This document shows, piece by piece, positions 41,251-51,984 of a DNA stretch of 64,000 bases. Below the pieces are notes generated by a model, which saw only the letters and a program-made list of their open reading frames with translations, had not been told where the DNA came from and ran no database searches. Both the position numbers and the translations under genes were made by a program. Positions within the stretch are counted from its first letter, which is position 1. Each line of letters opens with the position of its first letter. This stretch comes from Ichthyophis bannanicus. Taxonomy: Eukaryota; Chordata; Amphibia; Gymnophiona; Ichthyophiidae. The DNA lies in the NCBI GenBank assembly GCA_033557465.1, contig CM066032.1, positions 53,666,955 to 53,730,954 of the forward strand. Reading direction: 5' to 3'.

Positions 41251-43114
41251 CAAAGGCCCTGAGGACGCTGAGGAGGCTGAGGCTGCTGGGCCGGTGGAGG
41301 CCTAGCAGCCTTTACTTTCTTCTGTTTGGGTGGTTGCTGACGTTTGGTTGAAAATTGACCTGCAGAAGATGCCTGCTGAGTATAAGCAGGATAAAATCTT
41401 TTCTTTTTAGAAAAAGGGTGTTTTCTTGAACAACTTCTTTCTAACAGGATCAGCAGTGGACTTGGTTAGTCTATCCAAGGAGAAATTTTCAGCATCCATT
41501 TCATTGGCTTTTTCCTGCCAAAATTTACCAAACAGGTTCTCACCAGTACAAGGGATATTTCCCAATGTATCTTGTACCCAGAGCTCTAAATCAGATGCCT
41601 GGAGCCAAGCAATTCTACGTGCACCTATGGCAATAGCCGAGGTTCTGCTTATACACTTAAAGCAGTCAAAGGCTGCACGGTTGGAGAATTTAGAGACATC
41701 TTGGGCATGTTTGACCCAAGTGAGAAAGTCCTGTCTTTTATCCTCAGAAATGAAAGGACTTAAAGTCTGTAAATTATCTGTGACCTCCTTTAGGAACATT
41801 CCCATGTAGAGACTATAGGAACTGATTCATGCAAGCAAGCATGGAAGCTTGAAAGACTCTACGTCCAAAAGCATCCAGGGTTCTGCATTCACGTCCTGGA
41901 GGATTAGAGGCATGTCTTTTTGCACTTCTAATCCTTCTCATAGCCGACTCCACCACAATAGAGTGGTGAGGAAGCTGAGTCTTATCGAACCCAGGACAAG
42001 GAGGGACACGATACATAGTATCTAACCTACGAGAATGAGGAGAGGTGGTAAGAGGTGTTTCCCACATCCTCAACATGAGATCATATAGAATCTCATGAAT
42101 GGGTAAGGTAGCTGCCTCCTTAGGAGTTTTGGGATAATGTAAAATTTCCAACTCCTTGGCCCTTGGCTCTGTTTCAGGGGCCACAGTGATGGACAGGCCC
42201 CGAGCCACCTCTCTGATAAAGTCTTGGAAAGACATGTCCTCTGGAGGAGACATCCTGCGTTTAGGGGAGGACGACTCCTCTGGAAGAAGTATCTCTGCAT
42301 CGACAGAACTTTCAGAATCCTCAGATTCTTCTGACGACTCGAAGTATCGTCTGTCCGGATGCTCCTGCAGAGCCCGATACCCGTACCGACCAAGGTCGGT
42401 ACCGGGAATAACCGGTACCAGAGAATCGGTACCGGAAGGCATCATAGGACAGAGTACCGGCATAGCAGACACCGATGCTATCGGTACCAATACCGATGCC
42501 AGTGCTAGTGCCGGTGGAGTTGTCTGTCACGGTACCAAGGGCGTCGATGCCGCAAGGAAAGCCTCCAGACTGTGTTCCATGGTCAGAATTCTCTGGTCCA
42601 TGGAGGCCGCCAATGCCTGGAGGTCGGTACCGGTGGAAGCCACCAGTACCCCAGAGCATGGCACTAGGAGATCTGTCGAGGCCGAGCCATCTAGAACATC
42701 CTGGAACCCCGATAATGCTTTGGAAGCCGAAGCCTCCCGCCGGGGTAATTTTGCCGGTGCAGAATCCGAGGGCAACACCAGAGGCATCTCGATGCTTAGA
42801 AGATCTACCCTTCGAGGACCGGCTGGATTTATGTTTAGTTACCTGAGATCCACGGGAGGAAGAATCAGCCCTGGAAGACGTCGACGCCACCGAAGCTGCA
42901 TCAGAAGGAAACAGGGTACTGAGCTTGGCAGCCGACCGCTTTTAGACATTATGGCACAGGACACACAATCCGTGATGGAGGGGTCAGGACCTAAACATTT
43001 TAAACCCCATTCATGGGTGTCGGTGACGGAAATGGTACCGCCACACTTTGTGCACTTTTTAAAACCTGAGGCAGGTATTTCCATGTTAAGGACGTTTTTG
43101 GGCCTAAAGACCAA
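41250..43114 (-). pseudogene. Gag of unit I, frameshifted
   Basis: The N-terminus has FKKCTKCGGTISVTDTHEWGLKCLGPD and CVSCAIM (first C of the middle pair changed to G). The middle is encoded by DNA with many TCGGTACC palindromes (42375-42660). Then PPEDMSFQDFIREVARGL, PHHSIVVESAM, MGMFLKEVTDNLQ, ARRIAWLQASDLELWVQDTLGN and PCTGENLFGK. The stop at 41250-41252 is CUU-UGA-C, one base off the UUU-UGA-C of the other units. Confidence 0.83.
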
Positions 43115-43269
43115 AAAGGCAGGTGCACCTGAAGAAAATAGAAAAATATAAATATATATATTTTATTTTTTTATTTTTTTTTTAGAAACAGGAAAAGAAA
43201 GACCGGCGGTACCGGTAGAGCATCGAAGAAGGCAGATGCGACCACAAAAAGAAAGAAATAAAGAAATTC

Positions 43270-43473
43270 TTCTGCGGTGACAGGAACACGACCTGCTGGC
43301 TCCGTGGAAAAAGAAGAACTGGAGAGAGGCAGTTGGGAAAGGCAGCACGCAGGTGCTGTGGGATGCTCCCAAAAGCGTTCTAATTGGATGCTGGGGAGCG
43401 TTCCCACGCAGGCTCCGTCGGTACCAACGATACCCATATGTGATGACTACATTCCTGCTTGGTCCTGGAGATA
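43270..43473 (-). repeat. 5' terminal repeat of unit I
   Basis: Inverted copy of the left terminal repeat (GCAGCACGCAGGTGCTGTGGG, GTCGGTACCAACGATACCC), ending TTGGTCCTGGAGATA at 43473. Confidence 0.88.
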
Positions 43474-43485
43474 ATAAACATGCCT

Positions 43486-43853
43486 GAAAGAGTAGTTACT
43501 CACCTGTAACAGGTGTTCTCCAGGAGCAGCAGGAATCAGTCCTCACATATGGGTGACGTCGGCGCCGACGGAGCCCTCGTGCGGAGCATTTCCCCAGCTT
43601 TCAAAGAAAGCCTTTGGGAATTGCAGCGCACATGCGCGGTCCTCTTCCCGCCCAAGGTTGCCATCTTGCTCAGTCTAATGACATAGCTAAAAGACAGCAA
43701 AAACTTAGCAAACACAAATCATATGACTGCAACTCCAAGGGGAGGAGGGAGGGTTGTGAGGACTGATTCCTGCTGCTCCTGGAGAACACCTGTTACAGGT
43801 GAGTAACTACTCTTTCTCCAGGACCAAGCAGGAAGTCAGTCCTCACATATGGG
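43486..43853 (-). repeat. 3' terminal repeat and ICR of unit J
   Basis: CACCTGTAACAGGTG at 43501-43515, GTCGGCGCCGAC near 43557, then the ICR at about 43756-43853, with AACACCTGTTACAGGTGAG joined to TTTCTCCAGGACCAAGCAGG. Same layout as unit E 12828-13202. Confidence 0.9.
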
Positions 43854-43991
43854 ACTCCCCAGCTTAAGGCTACCGGAGACCCCAAGCGGAAAAATGAGCT
43901 CCCTCTAGCTCGTCAGAACAGAAGGAAGGAATCTTCTCTGAGAACGCCACCGACCGGTAGCCCAACACCAGGGCCGGAGGGTAGGAGGTGC

Positions 43992-45079
43992 CTAAACACC
44001 AAAGAGATTATGGAGTACTGCCTGTCCGAAAGCACTGTCCCTGCGGGACTCCCTCTCAAGGCAGTAATGGGCCACAAAAGTCTGGCTTGAAGACCAAGTT
44101 GCGGCCCGGCAGATGTCTGCCAACGGAACAGAGGAAATGAGCCACTGACGCAGCCTTCGCCCTGACACGATGAGCCGTGACTCGACCCTCCAACAAGAGG
44201 CCGGCTGCCCCATAAGCCCAGGCGATACAGTCAGCGACCCATATGGACAACGTACGCTTGGAGACAGGGAACCCCCAACTTATTGGGGTCAAAAGAAACG
44301 AAAAGCTGAACAGCCATCCGATGCTCCCGCGTACGGTTAAGGTAGAAGGATAACGCCCTCCTACAGTCCAGGGTATGCAAGACCATCTCAGCCCGGTTGG
44401 CATGCGGCCTGAGAAAGAAGGTCGGAAGAACCACCTCCTGATTGAGGTGAAAAGGCGAGACAACTTTAGGAAGAAACTTAGGGTGAGTCCGTAGGACTAC
44501 CCTATTCCTGTAGAACCTAGTGTAAGGAGGATCAGACACTAGTGCCTGCAGTTCACTCACTCGCCTAGCAGAGGTGAGAGCTACCAGAAATAAAGTTTTC
44601 CAGGAGAGAAAAACGGAGAGGGCAGGTAGCCATAGGTTCAAAAGGCAGACAAGCCGCTGTAAGACCACATTCAGATCCCACTCAGGGGCCAGTGGACGCA
44701 AAGGAGGCTTAAGCAGAAGACGGCCTCTGAGGAAACGAGCCACCAAAGGGTGGTTGGAAAGAGGCCTGCCGTCCACCGGCGAGTGGTGTGCTGAGAGAGT
44801 ACTAAGGTGAACTCGGACAGAGTTAGACTTAAGGCCCAGATTGGAGAGGTAGAGCAAATATTGCAATACTACCGCTACCAAGCACGAGAAGGGATTCTCT
44901 CTGTGCTGAGCACACCATGCGGAGAATCTACGCCACTTAAGAGCGTAGGATTTCCTGGTGGATTGACGCCGAGAGGCCAAAACTACATCTTCCACCTCTC
45001 GAGGCAGTAGTAGGGGAGCTAGAACTACCCTTTCAGCAGCCAGGCCATCAGATGAATGGACTGGAGGTTTGGGGTGCAA
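43992..45079 (-). pseudogene. Tyrosine recombinase of unit J, two frame breaks
   Basis: One 282-codon frame (45079-44231) covers SDGLAAERVVLAPLLLPREV, KSYALKWRRFSAWCAQH, ALTSARRVSELQAL and NRTREHRMAVQLFVSFDPNKLG. A shift at about 44280 moves to KRTLSIWVADCIAWAY and AHRVRAKAASVAH. A second, near 44130, leads to LADICRAATWSSSQTF and AHYCLERESRRD, ending NLFGV at 43992. Confidence 0.85.
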
Positions 45080-46893
45080 GAGAGTCCCCTGATCCTGAGA
45101 CAGGAGATCGTGTTGAAACCCCAGAGGAATAGGTGTCCACCGCCAGCTGTAGCAGAAGCAGGAACCACAGTTGCCTCGGCCACCTGGGGGCTATGAGAAT
45201 CAAGGAAGCCCTGTTCCTGAGGACCTTGAACAGCGTTCTGGACACTAGTGGTGTGGGAGGAAACGCATACAGCAGGCCTGTGGACCACGAGATCAGAAAC
45301 GCATCCGCTGCCACTCTGAGAGGATGCGGTTGTCTGGAGCAAAAGCTCGGGAGTTGACGGTTCAGAGGACTGGCGAAAAGATCCATGGTGGGGAGTCCCC
45401 ACTTGAGAAAGACCTGCTGAACCACCAATGGGTTCAATCTCCATTCGTGTGGTTGCAGGATCCTGCTTAGTCTATCTGCCAGGCAATTTTCCTGACCTGG
45501 AAGGTAGACAGCCTTGAGAAGGATTCCGTGATTGACAGCCCAAGAGCAGTCGTTGCGCCTTCACATAGAACATGGCAACTTGATTGTCCGTCTGGACCAG
45601 TAGACTGGTGAGAGGCATGGTGGGAGAAGGCTCTCAGAGCTAAGCGTATCGCCCATAGCTCCAGGAAGTTTATCTGCTGAGTAGCCTCCCAAGGGGTCCA
45701 GAGACCCTGAGTACATGTCCCTTGGCAATGTGCTCCCCAACCGAGAAGAGAGGCATCTGTTGTCAGCACCTGAGTATGCGGAGGGGATTGAAAAACCACT
45801 CCGAGCACCAGATTCGGAAGATGAAGCCACCATTGCAGAGAGGAGACCAGGAGGTTGGATATCTGCACTGAGTCCGCTAGGCCCCCTGTGGCTTGATGCC
45901 ACTGAGTGCGAAGGCTCCACTGAGCAGGTCGCATGTGCAGGCGGGCATTGGGGGTGACATGAACCGTGGAAGCCATATGGCCGAGTAGTCTCAGGAACTG
46001 CCTGGCAGAAACCAGGGAATTGCTGCGAAACTGGCTGGCCAGATCCATTAGCCTGTGGGCCCTGTCCAGAGGCAGAAAAAGCCTTCGCTTGAAGAGAGTC
46101 TAATCTGGACCCTATGAACTCTAAGTTCTGGGACGGGAGCAAAGTGGACTTTGCGAAGTTTATGACAAACCCCAAGTGCTGAAGCAGAGCCACAGTGCGA
46201 AGGGTGGCCTGGTTGGCCTCTTGGGAAGATTGGCCCCTTATGAGCCAGTCGTCCAGGTACGGAAAACACAAGGAGACCCTGAAGCCTCAGGTAGGCCGCC
46301 ACCACTGCCAGGCACTTGGTGAACACCCTGGGAGCAGAGGACAGGCCAAATGGTAGTACCCTGTACTGATAGTAGTTTCCTCCCACAACAAACGTGAGAT
46401 ATTGTCTGTGGTCTGGGTGGATAAGGATGTGAGTATACGCATCCTTTAGATCTAAGGAGCATAGCCAGTCTCCCTGCTGGAGGTAGGGCAGCAGGATTCC
46501 AAGGGTAAGCATCTTTAACTTTTCCCTCTCCAGGAACTTGAGGTTTCGCAAATCTAGGATGGGTCTGAGGCCTCCTGTTCTTTTTGGTACCAGAAAGTAC
46601 CTGGAATAAAAGCCGTGACCTCTCAGGTGGTGGGGCACCAGTTCCACAGCCTGATCCTTTAGCAGACTTGCTAACTCCTGAAGGAGTAGGTCCCTGTGCA
46701 GAGGGGGTCTTGGAGGCTCCCCTGCAAAATAGGAGGGAGGTACCTGGTGAAAATGGAGAAGATAGCCCTTCTGGACTATATGAAGAACCCGAGTATCCGA
46801 TGTGACGGCTGACCACCTGTGGGCAAAGTGGGTCAGCCGGCCTCCTGTGCTGAGAGAAGCCAGCTGAGGAGAAGAGGCTATGCTGTTTGAGTC
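45025..46893 (-). pseudogene. Reverse transcriptase/RNase H of unit J, several frame breaks
   Basis: RT N-terminus (frame ending 46048): VGVFDSNSIASSPQLASL, GRLTHFAHRWS, RPILDLRNL, SLDLKDAYTHILIHP, LPFGLSSAPRVFTKCLAVV. Motif C CFPYLDDWLIRGQS is read in the next frame from 46271, because of a 1-nt gain before it. RNase H blocks LTTDASLLGWGAH and NFLELWAIRLAL (46048-45561), MFYVKAQRLLLG-type (about 45560) and DLFASPLNRQLPSFCSR (45437-45048) follow in other frames. An ATG for the RT frame exists upstream at 47010, inside gag. Confidence 0.85.
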
Positions 46894-47248
46894 AAAAACC
46901 CCCACCCTGCTGAGCAGGGGCTGGTGTTGATGGCTTGGGGGCCTTCTGCCTACGGGGCCCTTGACCCTGCCCCTTGGCCTGCTGACCCTGTTGGGGAGCT
47001 GCAGAGACATGATAATGAGGGTACTGTTTGTAGGCAGATGACTTCCTCGGGTAAAAGATCACTTTTCCCGAGCCCTCCTTCTTCTGAGAAGGGGCAAAGG
47101 TTTTCCTGGAAAGCCTAGTCCTGGTCAGAGTCTCGGTCTTGAGTTCTGCAGCCTTTTCAGCCATGGGCTTGCCAAAGAGGTTTTCACCTCGGCAGGGGAC
47201 ATCGACCAACTTGTCCTGGACCCATGGCTCGAGGTCAGATGACTGTAG
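46892..47248 (-). pseudogene. Gag of unit J, C-terminal third
   Basis: Encodes SSDLEPWVQDKLVDVPCRGENLFGKPM, then a Lys/Gln/Pro-rich tail ending PAQQGGGF with the stop at 46892-46894 in UUU-UGA-C. Collinear with the intact Gag of unit E; everything N-terminal is deleted. Confidence 0.87.
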
Positions 47249-47316
47249 CCGAGGGCTCCGTCGGCGCCAACGTCACCCATATGTGAGGACTGACTTCCTG
47301 CTTGGTCCTGGAGAAA
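47249..47316 (-). repeat. 5' terminal repeat of unit J, shortened
   Basis: GAGGGCTCCGTCGGCGCCAAC, CCATATGTGAGGACTGACTTCC and the end TGGTCCTGGAGAAA. Only the outer 68 bp survive the internal deletion. Confidence 0.85.
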
Positions 47317-47364
47317 CGCCTATATTTTACTCTACAGAGCACAGACACCATAAACATGTGCAAT

Positions 47365-47572
47365 CCCTAGAGCAGAGTTTCCCAACTGCAGTCCTGGAGG
47401 GCCAAATACCATTCAGGTTTCATGCTGTCCCTAATAAATCTGCCTGGGCTGCATTAGTATACGCCGCCCCATTGTATGCAAATGTATCTCATGCATATTC
47501 ATTAGAGACAGCATGAAAACCTGAACAGTGTTTGGCCCACCAGGACCGGAGTTGGGAACCTCTGCCCTAGAG
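47365..47572. mobile_element. hAT-type MITE with 8-bp target duplication
   Basis: The element proper is 47373-47564 (192 bp). Its ends are CAGAGTTTCCCAACTGCAGTCC on the left and, read in reverse, CAGAGGTTCCCAACTCCGGTCC on the right, and the inverted repeats extend inward (CATGCTGTC...GACAGCATG). CCCTAGAG flanks it exactly on both sides (47365-47372 and 47565-47572), the 8-bp duplication expected of hAT transposases. No coding capacity. Confidence 0.93.
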
Positions 47573-47904
47573 CAGCAGCCAACAGGGGCATAAACACCCA
47601 CACCCACAGGCTCCACTATCCAGAGCCTCATTGACAGTCAGGTTGTTGAACCCTGTGCACAGCAGCATCTCCCAATACTAGCATTTGCATACCTTAGCAA
47701 TGCCACCCTAAACTTGGGAATACGTTAGTTACACATATATCAAAAGGTTGCTATGATTAATGGCAGATAATTCCTAAGTTAAGCACAATTTGCTGATAGA
47801 GCTGCATCATAGCAACCTTTCTGGTATCTGTGGAGTGTGTTTCAGTTTTGGTTTCTGACAGTGTTTACCACACCAGGGAGCGACCAACAGTATTGCGTTC
47901 CATA
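47573..47904. other. No gene; a perfect 15-bp inverted repeat
   Basis: AAAGGTTGCTATGAT at 47743-47757 is repeated in reverse complement at 47806-47820. There is no clear flanking duplication. It could be a small decayed MITE or just a hairpin. Nothing else recognised. Confidence 0.55.
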
Positions 47905-48576
47905 AGAACATAAATACATAAGATATGCCATACTGGGTCAGACCAAGGTCCATCAAGCCCAGTATCCTGTTTCCAACAGTGGCCAATCTAGGTCATACAT
48001 ACCTAGCAGTATCCCCAAGAGACACAGGTTCCACAATGCTTGTATTGGGTCAAGCGTTGATATCCTGTGTCCCTTTTTAATAATGGTTTATGGACCTTTC
48101 CTCGAAGAACTTGTCCAAACCTTTTTTAAACCCAGCTACACTAACAGCTCTTCCTACATCCTCCGGTAACAAATTCCAGAGTTTGATTACACGTTGAGTG
48201 AAAAAATATTCTCTTAACTTAGATTACCCTGTAGCTTCATTACATGTCCCCTAGTCTTTCTATATTCTGATAGCGTAAACAATCGATCTATGTTTACCCG
48301 TTCCACTCCATTCATTAATTTATAGACCTCTATCATATCTCCCCTCAGCCGTCTTTTCCAGACTGAAGAGCCCCAACCTTTGTAGTCTCTTCATAGGAGT
48401 AGCCTTCCATCCCCTTTACCATTTTGGTGGCTCTTTTCTGTACCTTTTCTAATAACGCTATATCCTTTTTAAGATACGGCGACCAGAATTGCACACAATA
48501 TTCAAGGTGCGGTCGTACCATGGAACGATACAGAGGCATTATAATATCCTTTGTTTTATTTTCCATTCCTTTCATA
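47905..48576 (-). repeat. CR1-type LINE, 3' end of ORF2 and 3' UTR
   Basis: On the minus strand from 48576: MKGMENKTKDIIMPLYRSMVR, PHLEYCVQFWSPYLKKDI, EKVQKRATKMVKGMEGYSYE (end of the RT), then, after frame breaks, YFFTQRVIKLWNLLPEDVG and the 3' UTR ending at TAAGAACATAAGATATGCC (47910). 5'-truncated. Confidence 0.85.
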
Positions 48577-50276
48577 GAAACATAAAACAGAAATATGACA
48601 GAAAAAGACCACATGGCCTATCTAGTCTGTCCTTCCATAACTACAACAGTCCCCTTTTTACCTTTAGAGATCCTCTGTTTGTCCCATGCTTTTTTGAATT
48701 CAATTACTGTCCTCATCTCTACCACCTCCACTGGGAGACTATTCCACAGATCCACTACTCTTTCCGTAAAGAAATAATTCCGCATATCACTCCTGAATCT
48801 CTCTCCCTTCACCCTCATCCTATGTCCCCTCGTAGCAGAACTTGCTTTCAATTGAAAGAGGCTCTCCCCCTGAACATTTGTGCCACGGAGGTATTTAAAC
48901 AGATTTTAATCAAATTAAATGAAAATAGACAATTACTAAATGAAGTGGGAAATTTCTAGTAATTACAATCATAACTTTTAAATTTTAAGACGTCTGTTTT
49001 CTATCAGAATCAGAGCTGTAATCTTTGTGCGCTCTGTTGTAAAGCATGTGCGCTCGCTCGGCGAGGTGTGCGTGCGCGCACAGCTTAGAGGGAACAGTGC
49101 TCTAAGGTGTACATATTAAGATCCTTCAGTCTGTCCTCATATGCATTACAATGAAGACCACTAATCATTTTAGTAGCCACCCTCTGCACCAACTCCATCC
49201 TGTTCACATCCTTTTGAAGGTGTGGTCTCCAGAATTGCACACTATACTCCAAATGAGGTCGCACCAAAGACTTATACAGAGGCATTAACACCTCCTTTTT
49301 TCTGCTAGCCAATCCTCTCCGTATGCACCCAAGCATCCTTCTAGCTTTTGCCATCGCCTTTTCTACCTGTTTAGCTACTTTAAGATCATCAGACAAACAC
49401 ACCTAGGTTCTGCTCTTCTTTAGTGGACAACAGTACTTCACCCCCTATACTATATTGCTCCCTTGGATTGCTGCAGCCCAAATGCATGACCTTACATTTT
49501 TTAACATTAAATTCCAGCTGCCAAATTCTAGACCATTCAAGCTTAGCTAGATCCCTCCTCATGTTATCTACACCTTCCTGGGTGTCTACTCTATTGCAGA
49601 TTTTGGTATCAGCAAAGAGGCAAACCTTACCTGAAAGCCCTTCCGCTATATCACTAACAAAGATGTTAAAAAGAAACGGACCAAGGACAGATCCCTGGGG
49701 CACACCACTGATAACATCCTTCTCCTCAGAGTGAGCTCCATTTACTTGTACTCTTTGTTGCCTCCCACCCAACCAATTTCTAACCCAAGCAGTAACTTTA
49801 GGGTCCATCCCTAGGGTGCTCAATTTGTTTATAAGTCGCCTGTGAGGAACAGTGTCAAAGGCTTTAGTGAAATCTAAATACACCACATCTAGGGCTCTCC
49901 CTCAGTCCAACTCCCTGGTCACCCAGTCAAAGAAATCAATCAAATTTGTCTGACAAGACCCGCCTCTGGTGAATCCATGCTGCCTCGGATTCTGTAATCT
50001 GCTGGACTCCAGAAACCTCACTATTTTCTCTTTCAGCAGCGTTTCCAATAATTTACTCACCACCGAAGTTAAACTAACCGGCCTGTAGTTTTCAACCACA
50101 TCCTTACTTCCGCTTTTGTGTAAAGGCACCACATGAGCCTCTCTCCGGTCCTTTGGCACCACTCCCGACTCCAACGAGGCATTGAAAAGGTCAGTCAGTG
50201 GAGCTGCTAGAACGTCCCCAAGTTCCCTCAGTATTCTCAGGTGTATCCTATCCGGTCCCATCGCTTTGTCTACTTT
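48577..50276 (-). pseudogene. CR1-type LINE ORF2 fragment: reverse transcriptase to C-terminus
   Basis: From the right: KVDKAMGPDRIHLRILRELG, VVPLHKSGSKDVVENYRPVS, SRLQNPRQHGFTRGGSCQTN (50276-49902), then YLDFTKAFDTVPHRRL, GVPQGSVLGPFLFNIFVSD, then KVCLFADTKICNRV, where FADD has become FADT (50 kb-49389). Further on, GCIRRGLASRKKEVLMPLYK and RPHLEYSVQFWRPHL (49402-49085), then, past a 200-bp insertion, GESLFQLKASSATRGHRMRV and YFFTERVVDLWNSLPVEVVE (48900-48618). These are the standard CR1 blocks. 5'-truncated exactly where Tc1 sequence begins. Confidence 0.87.
48903..49098. repeat. Insertion in the LINE, possible decayed hAT fragment
   Basis: About 200 bp separate ...DLNMYTLEH from VFKYLRGTNV in the LINE reading. 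The right end, read in reverse, is CACTGTTCCCTCTAAGCTG, resembling hAT terminal repeats that start CAGTG. No matching left end or 8-bp duplication is visible. Confidence 0.4.
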
Positions 50277-51975
50277 AAAACGGAAAGAATATGGCACCAC
50301 TACAGACCTGACAAGTGAAGGCCGCCCACCAAAACTCATGGACCGGGCAAGGAGAGCATTAATCAGATATGCTACAAAGACACCAAGGATAACACTGAAG
50401 GTGCTGCAAAGATCCACAGCAGAGATGGGAGTATTTGTCCATAGCACCACTTTAAGCCGTACACTCCACAAAGTCGGGCTTTATGGAAGAGTGGCCAGAA
50501 AAGCACCATTGCTTAAAGACAGCATGTAGCAGACCCTCCAAACACATGGAAGGTGGTTCTCTGGTCAGGTGTGACAAAAATTGATCTTGAGCCCCATCAT
50601 TCCTCGACAACCTCATAACCACACAGCCCCCCAACAGATGCCGAAGGACTACTAACCTGAATACTCTCTGCGTTCCCAGTAGTATAAGAGATGTTAAAGA
50701 GGGAACGAGCAACCGGGCATACTCGTACATTGCACCCATACTCTGGAACAAGCTTCCGCATGAGTTACGACTGATAAACAATATTCAGGACTTCATAAAA
50801 AAAGCTTAAAACCCACCTTTTCCAAGAACATTACGGTATCACCTAGACAGTTTTTCTTCACCCTCTCACTACCCAAGTTGCCTAACCCCTGAAGCTTAGG
50901 AGGCAAAATAGACCCGATGTCAATGTTAGTAGGATTGCATATACAAATGTATTCTATGTACTTGAAAAACCTGTAATGTATTTAAAATCTGATCAAACAA
51001 ATGTTTATTTATTAGCTCACTTTGTTGCCCAAACCTGCATGATCAAAATGTAATGTATATTTGTAATTCATTGTGATTGTAGCTCATTTTTGTTACTCGC
51101 ACTTGGATGATCAAAATGTAATGTATATTTGAAATTCTTTGTGATTCTGGTGTACCCCTCCCTCAAATCATACTGTATCTTTGATTGAATAAATTACTCC
51201 CTGTATCTACACCATGGTCCGCTGCTGATCGCTGGAAGTGGCGACTTATAAATGTTTACCAAATAAATAAATAAATTTTAGACCATCATGGGAAATGTCC
51301 ATGTGTGGCGCAAGCCCAACACTTCCCATCATCCCAATAATAACATTCCAACAGTGAAACATGTGGTGGCAGCATCACGCTGTGGAGATGTTTTCCAATG
51401 GCAGGGACAAAGGATGGCACTAAATACAGGGCAATTCTTGAGGAAAACTTGTTTTTAATCTGCCAGAGATTTGAGACTGGGGCAGGACAATGACCCAAAA
51501 CATATTGCTAAAGCTGGCTTAAAAGGGAAACATTTAAATGTCTTGGAATGGCCTAGCCAAAGCCCAGACCTATATCCAAATGAGAATCTGTGGCATGACT
51601 TGAAGATAGATGGGTTGCATTGGTGTACAGCAAACTTGGCATTGGAACAGTTTTGCCTTGAGGAGTGGGTGAAAATCTCAGTGGCTAGATGTGCTAAGCT
51701 AATAGACACATACCCCAAGAGGCTTGCAGCTGTAATTGCAGCAAAAGGTGGCTCTACAACGCATCGACTTTGGGGGGTGAATACATATGCACCCTCCTGA
51801 TTTTTTTTTAATTGTTTGTTTCATAATAAAAAATATTTTGCACCTTCAAAGTCATAGGCATGTTGTGTATATCACATGGTGCTATCCCCCAAATCTACAT
51901 TTTAATTCCAGGTTATAATGCGACAAAACAGGACAAACACCGAGAGGATGAATACTTCACAGGGCACTGTATACT
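50277..51975 (+). pseudogene. Tc1-type transposase, split by an L2 LINE end
   Basis: Positions 50277-50587 encode the N-terminal DNA-binding region (KRKEYGTTTDLTSEGRPPKL, RRALIRYATKTPRITLKVLQ, STTLSRTLHKVGLYGRVARK). Positions 51276-51800 continue with the catalytic region: VWRKPN-type block, HVVAASRCGDVFQW, RLGQDNDPKHIAKAGLKGKH, VLEWPSQSPDLYPNENLWHD. The D of QDNDPKH is present; the final catalytic acid appears as E in PNENLWHD. A short stretch before QDNDPKH is deleted, and frameshifts are present. The 3' terminal repeat ends near 51975 (GTGAATAC...GGGCACTGTA-like). The 5' terminal repeat is missing. Confidence 0.87.
50588..51275 (+). repeat. L2-type LINE 3' end inserted in the Tc1 element
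   Basis: Encodes an L2 ORF2 tail (IAPILWNKLPHELRLINNIQ and KKLKTHLFQEHY readings near 50730-50825), then a 3' UTR ending CTTATAAATGTTTACC and (AAATAAAT)n at 51262-51275. The Tc1 sequence breaks at GATCTT (50587) and resumes with TTTTAGACCATCATGG at 51276, collinear with Tc1 elements of fish and amphibians. Confidence 0.8.
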
Positions 51976-51984
51976 GTACCGCCT

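Larger units (their letters stand above)
37796..43473 (-). mobile_element. DIRS retrotransposon, unit I (beta), full length
   Basis: About 5.68 kb with both terminal repeats, the ICR and all three genes in order, bounded by GATA at 37796-37799 and 43470-43473. It is the best reference for the beta family. RT/RNase H is interrupted only by an in-frame stop and one early frameshift. Unit J begins 12 bp to the right. Confidence 0.92.
43486..47316 (-). mobile_element. DIRS retrotransposon, unit J (alpha), gag N-terminus deleted
   Basis: Bounded by GAAA at 43486-43489 and 47313-47316. It has a 3' terminal repeat, ICR, YR, RT/RNase H and the C-terminal third of gag. At about 47248 gag breaks directly into the 5' terminal repeat, removing the zinc motif, disordered region and 5' UTR. 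Total 3.83 kb. It shares the alpha sequence with unit E but carries its own frameshifts. Confidence 0.9.

Noticed and set aside
48903..49098. Complete hAT element
   Set aside because: Only one hAT-like end is visible and the flanks show no 8-bp duplication, so I list it only as a possible fragment.
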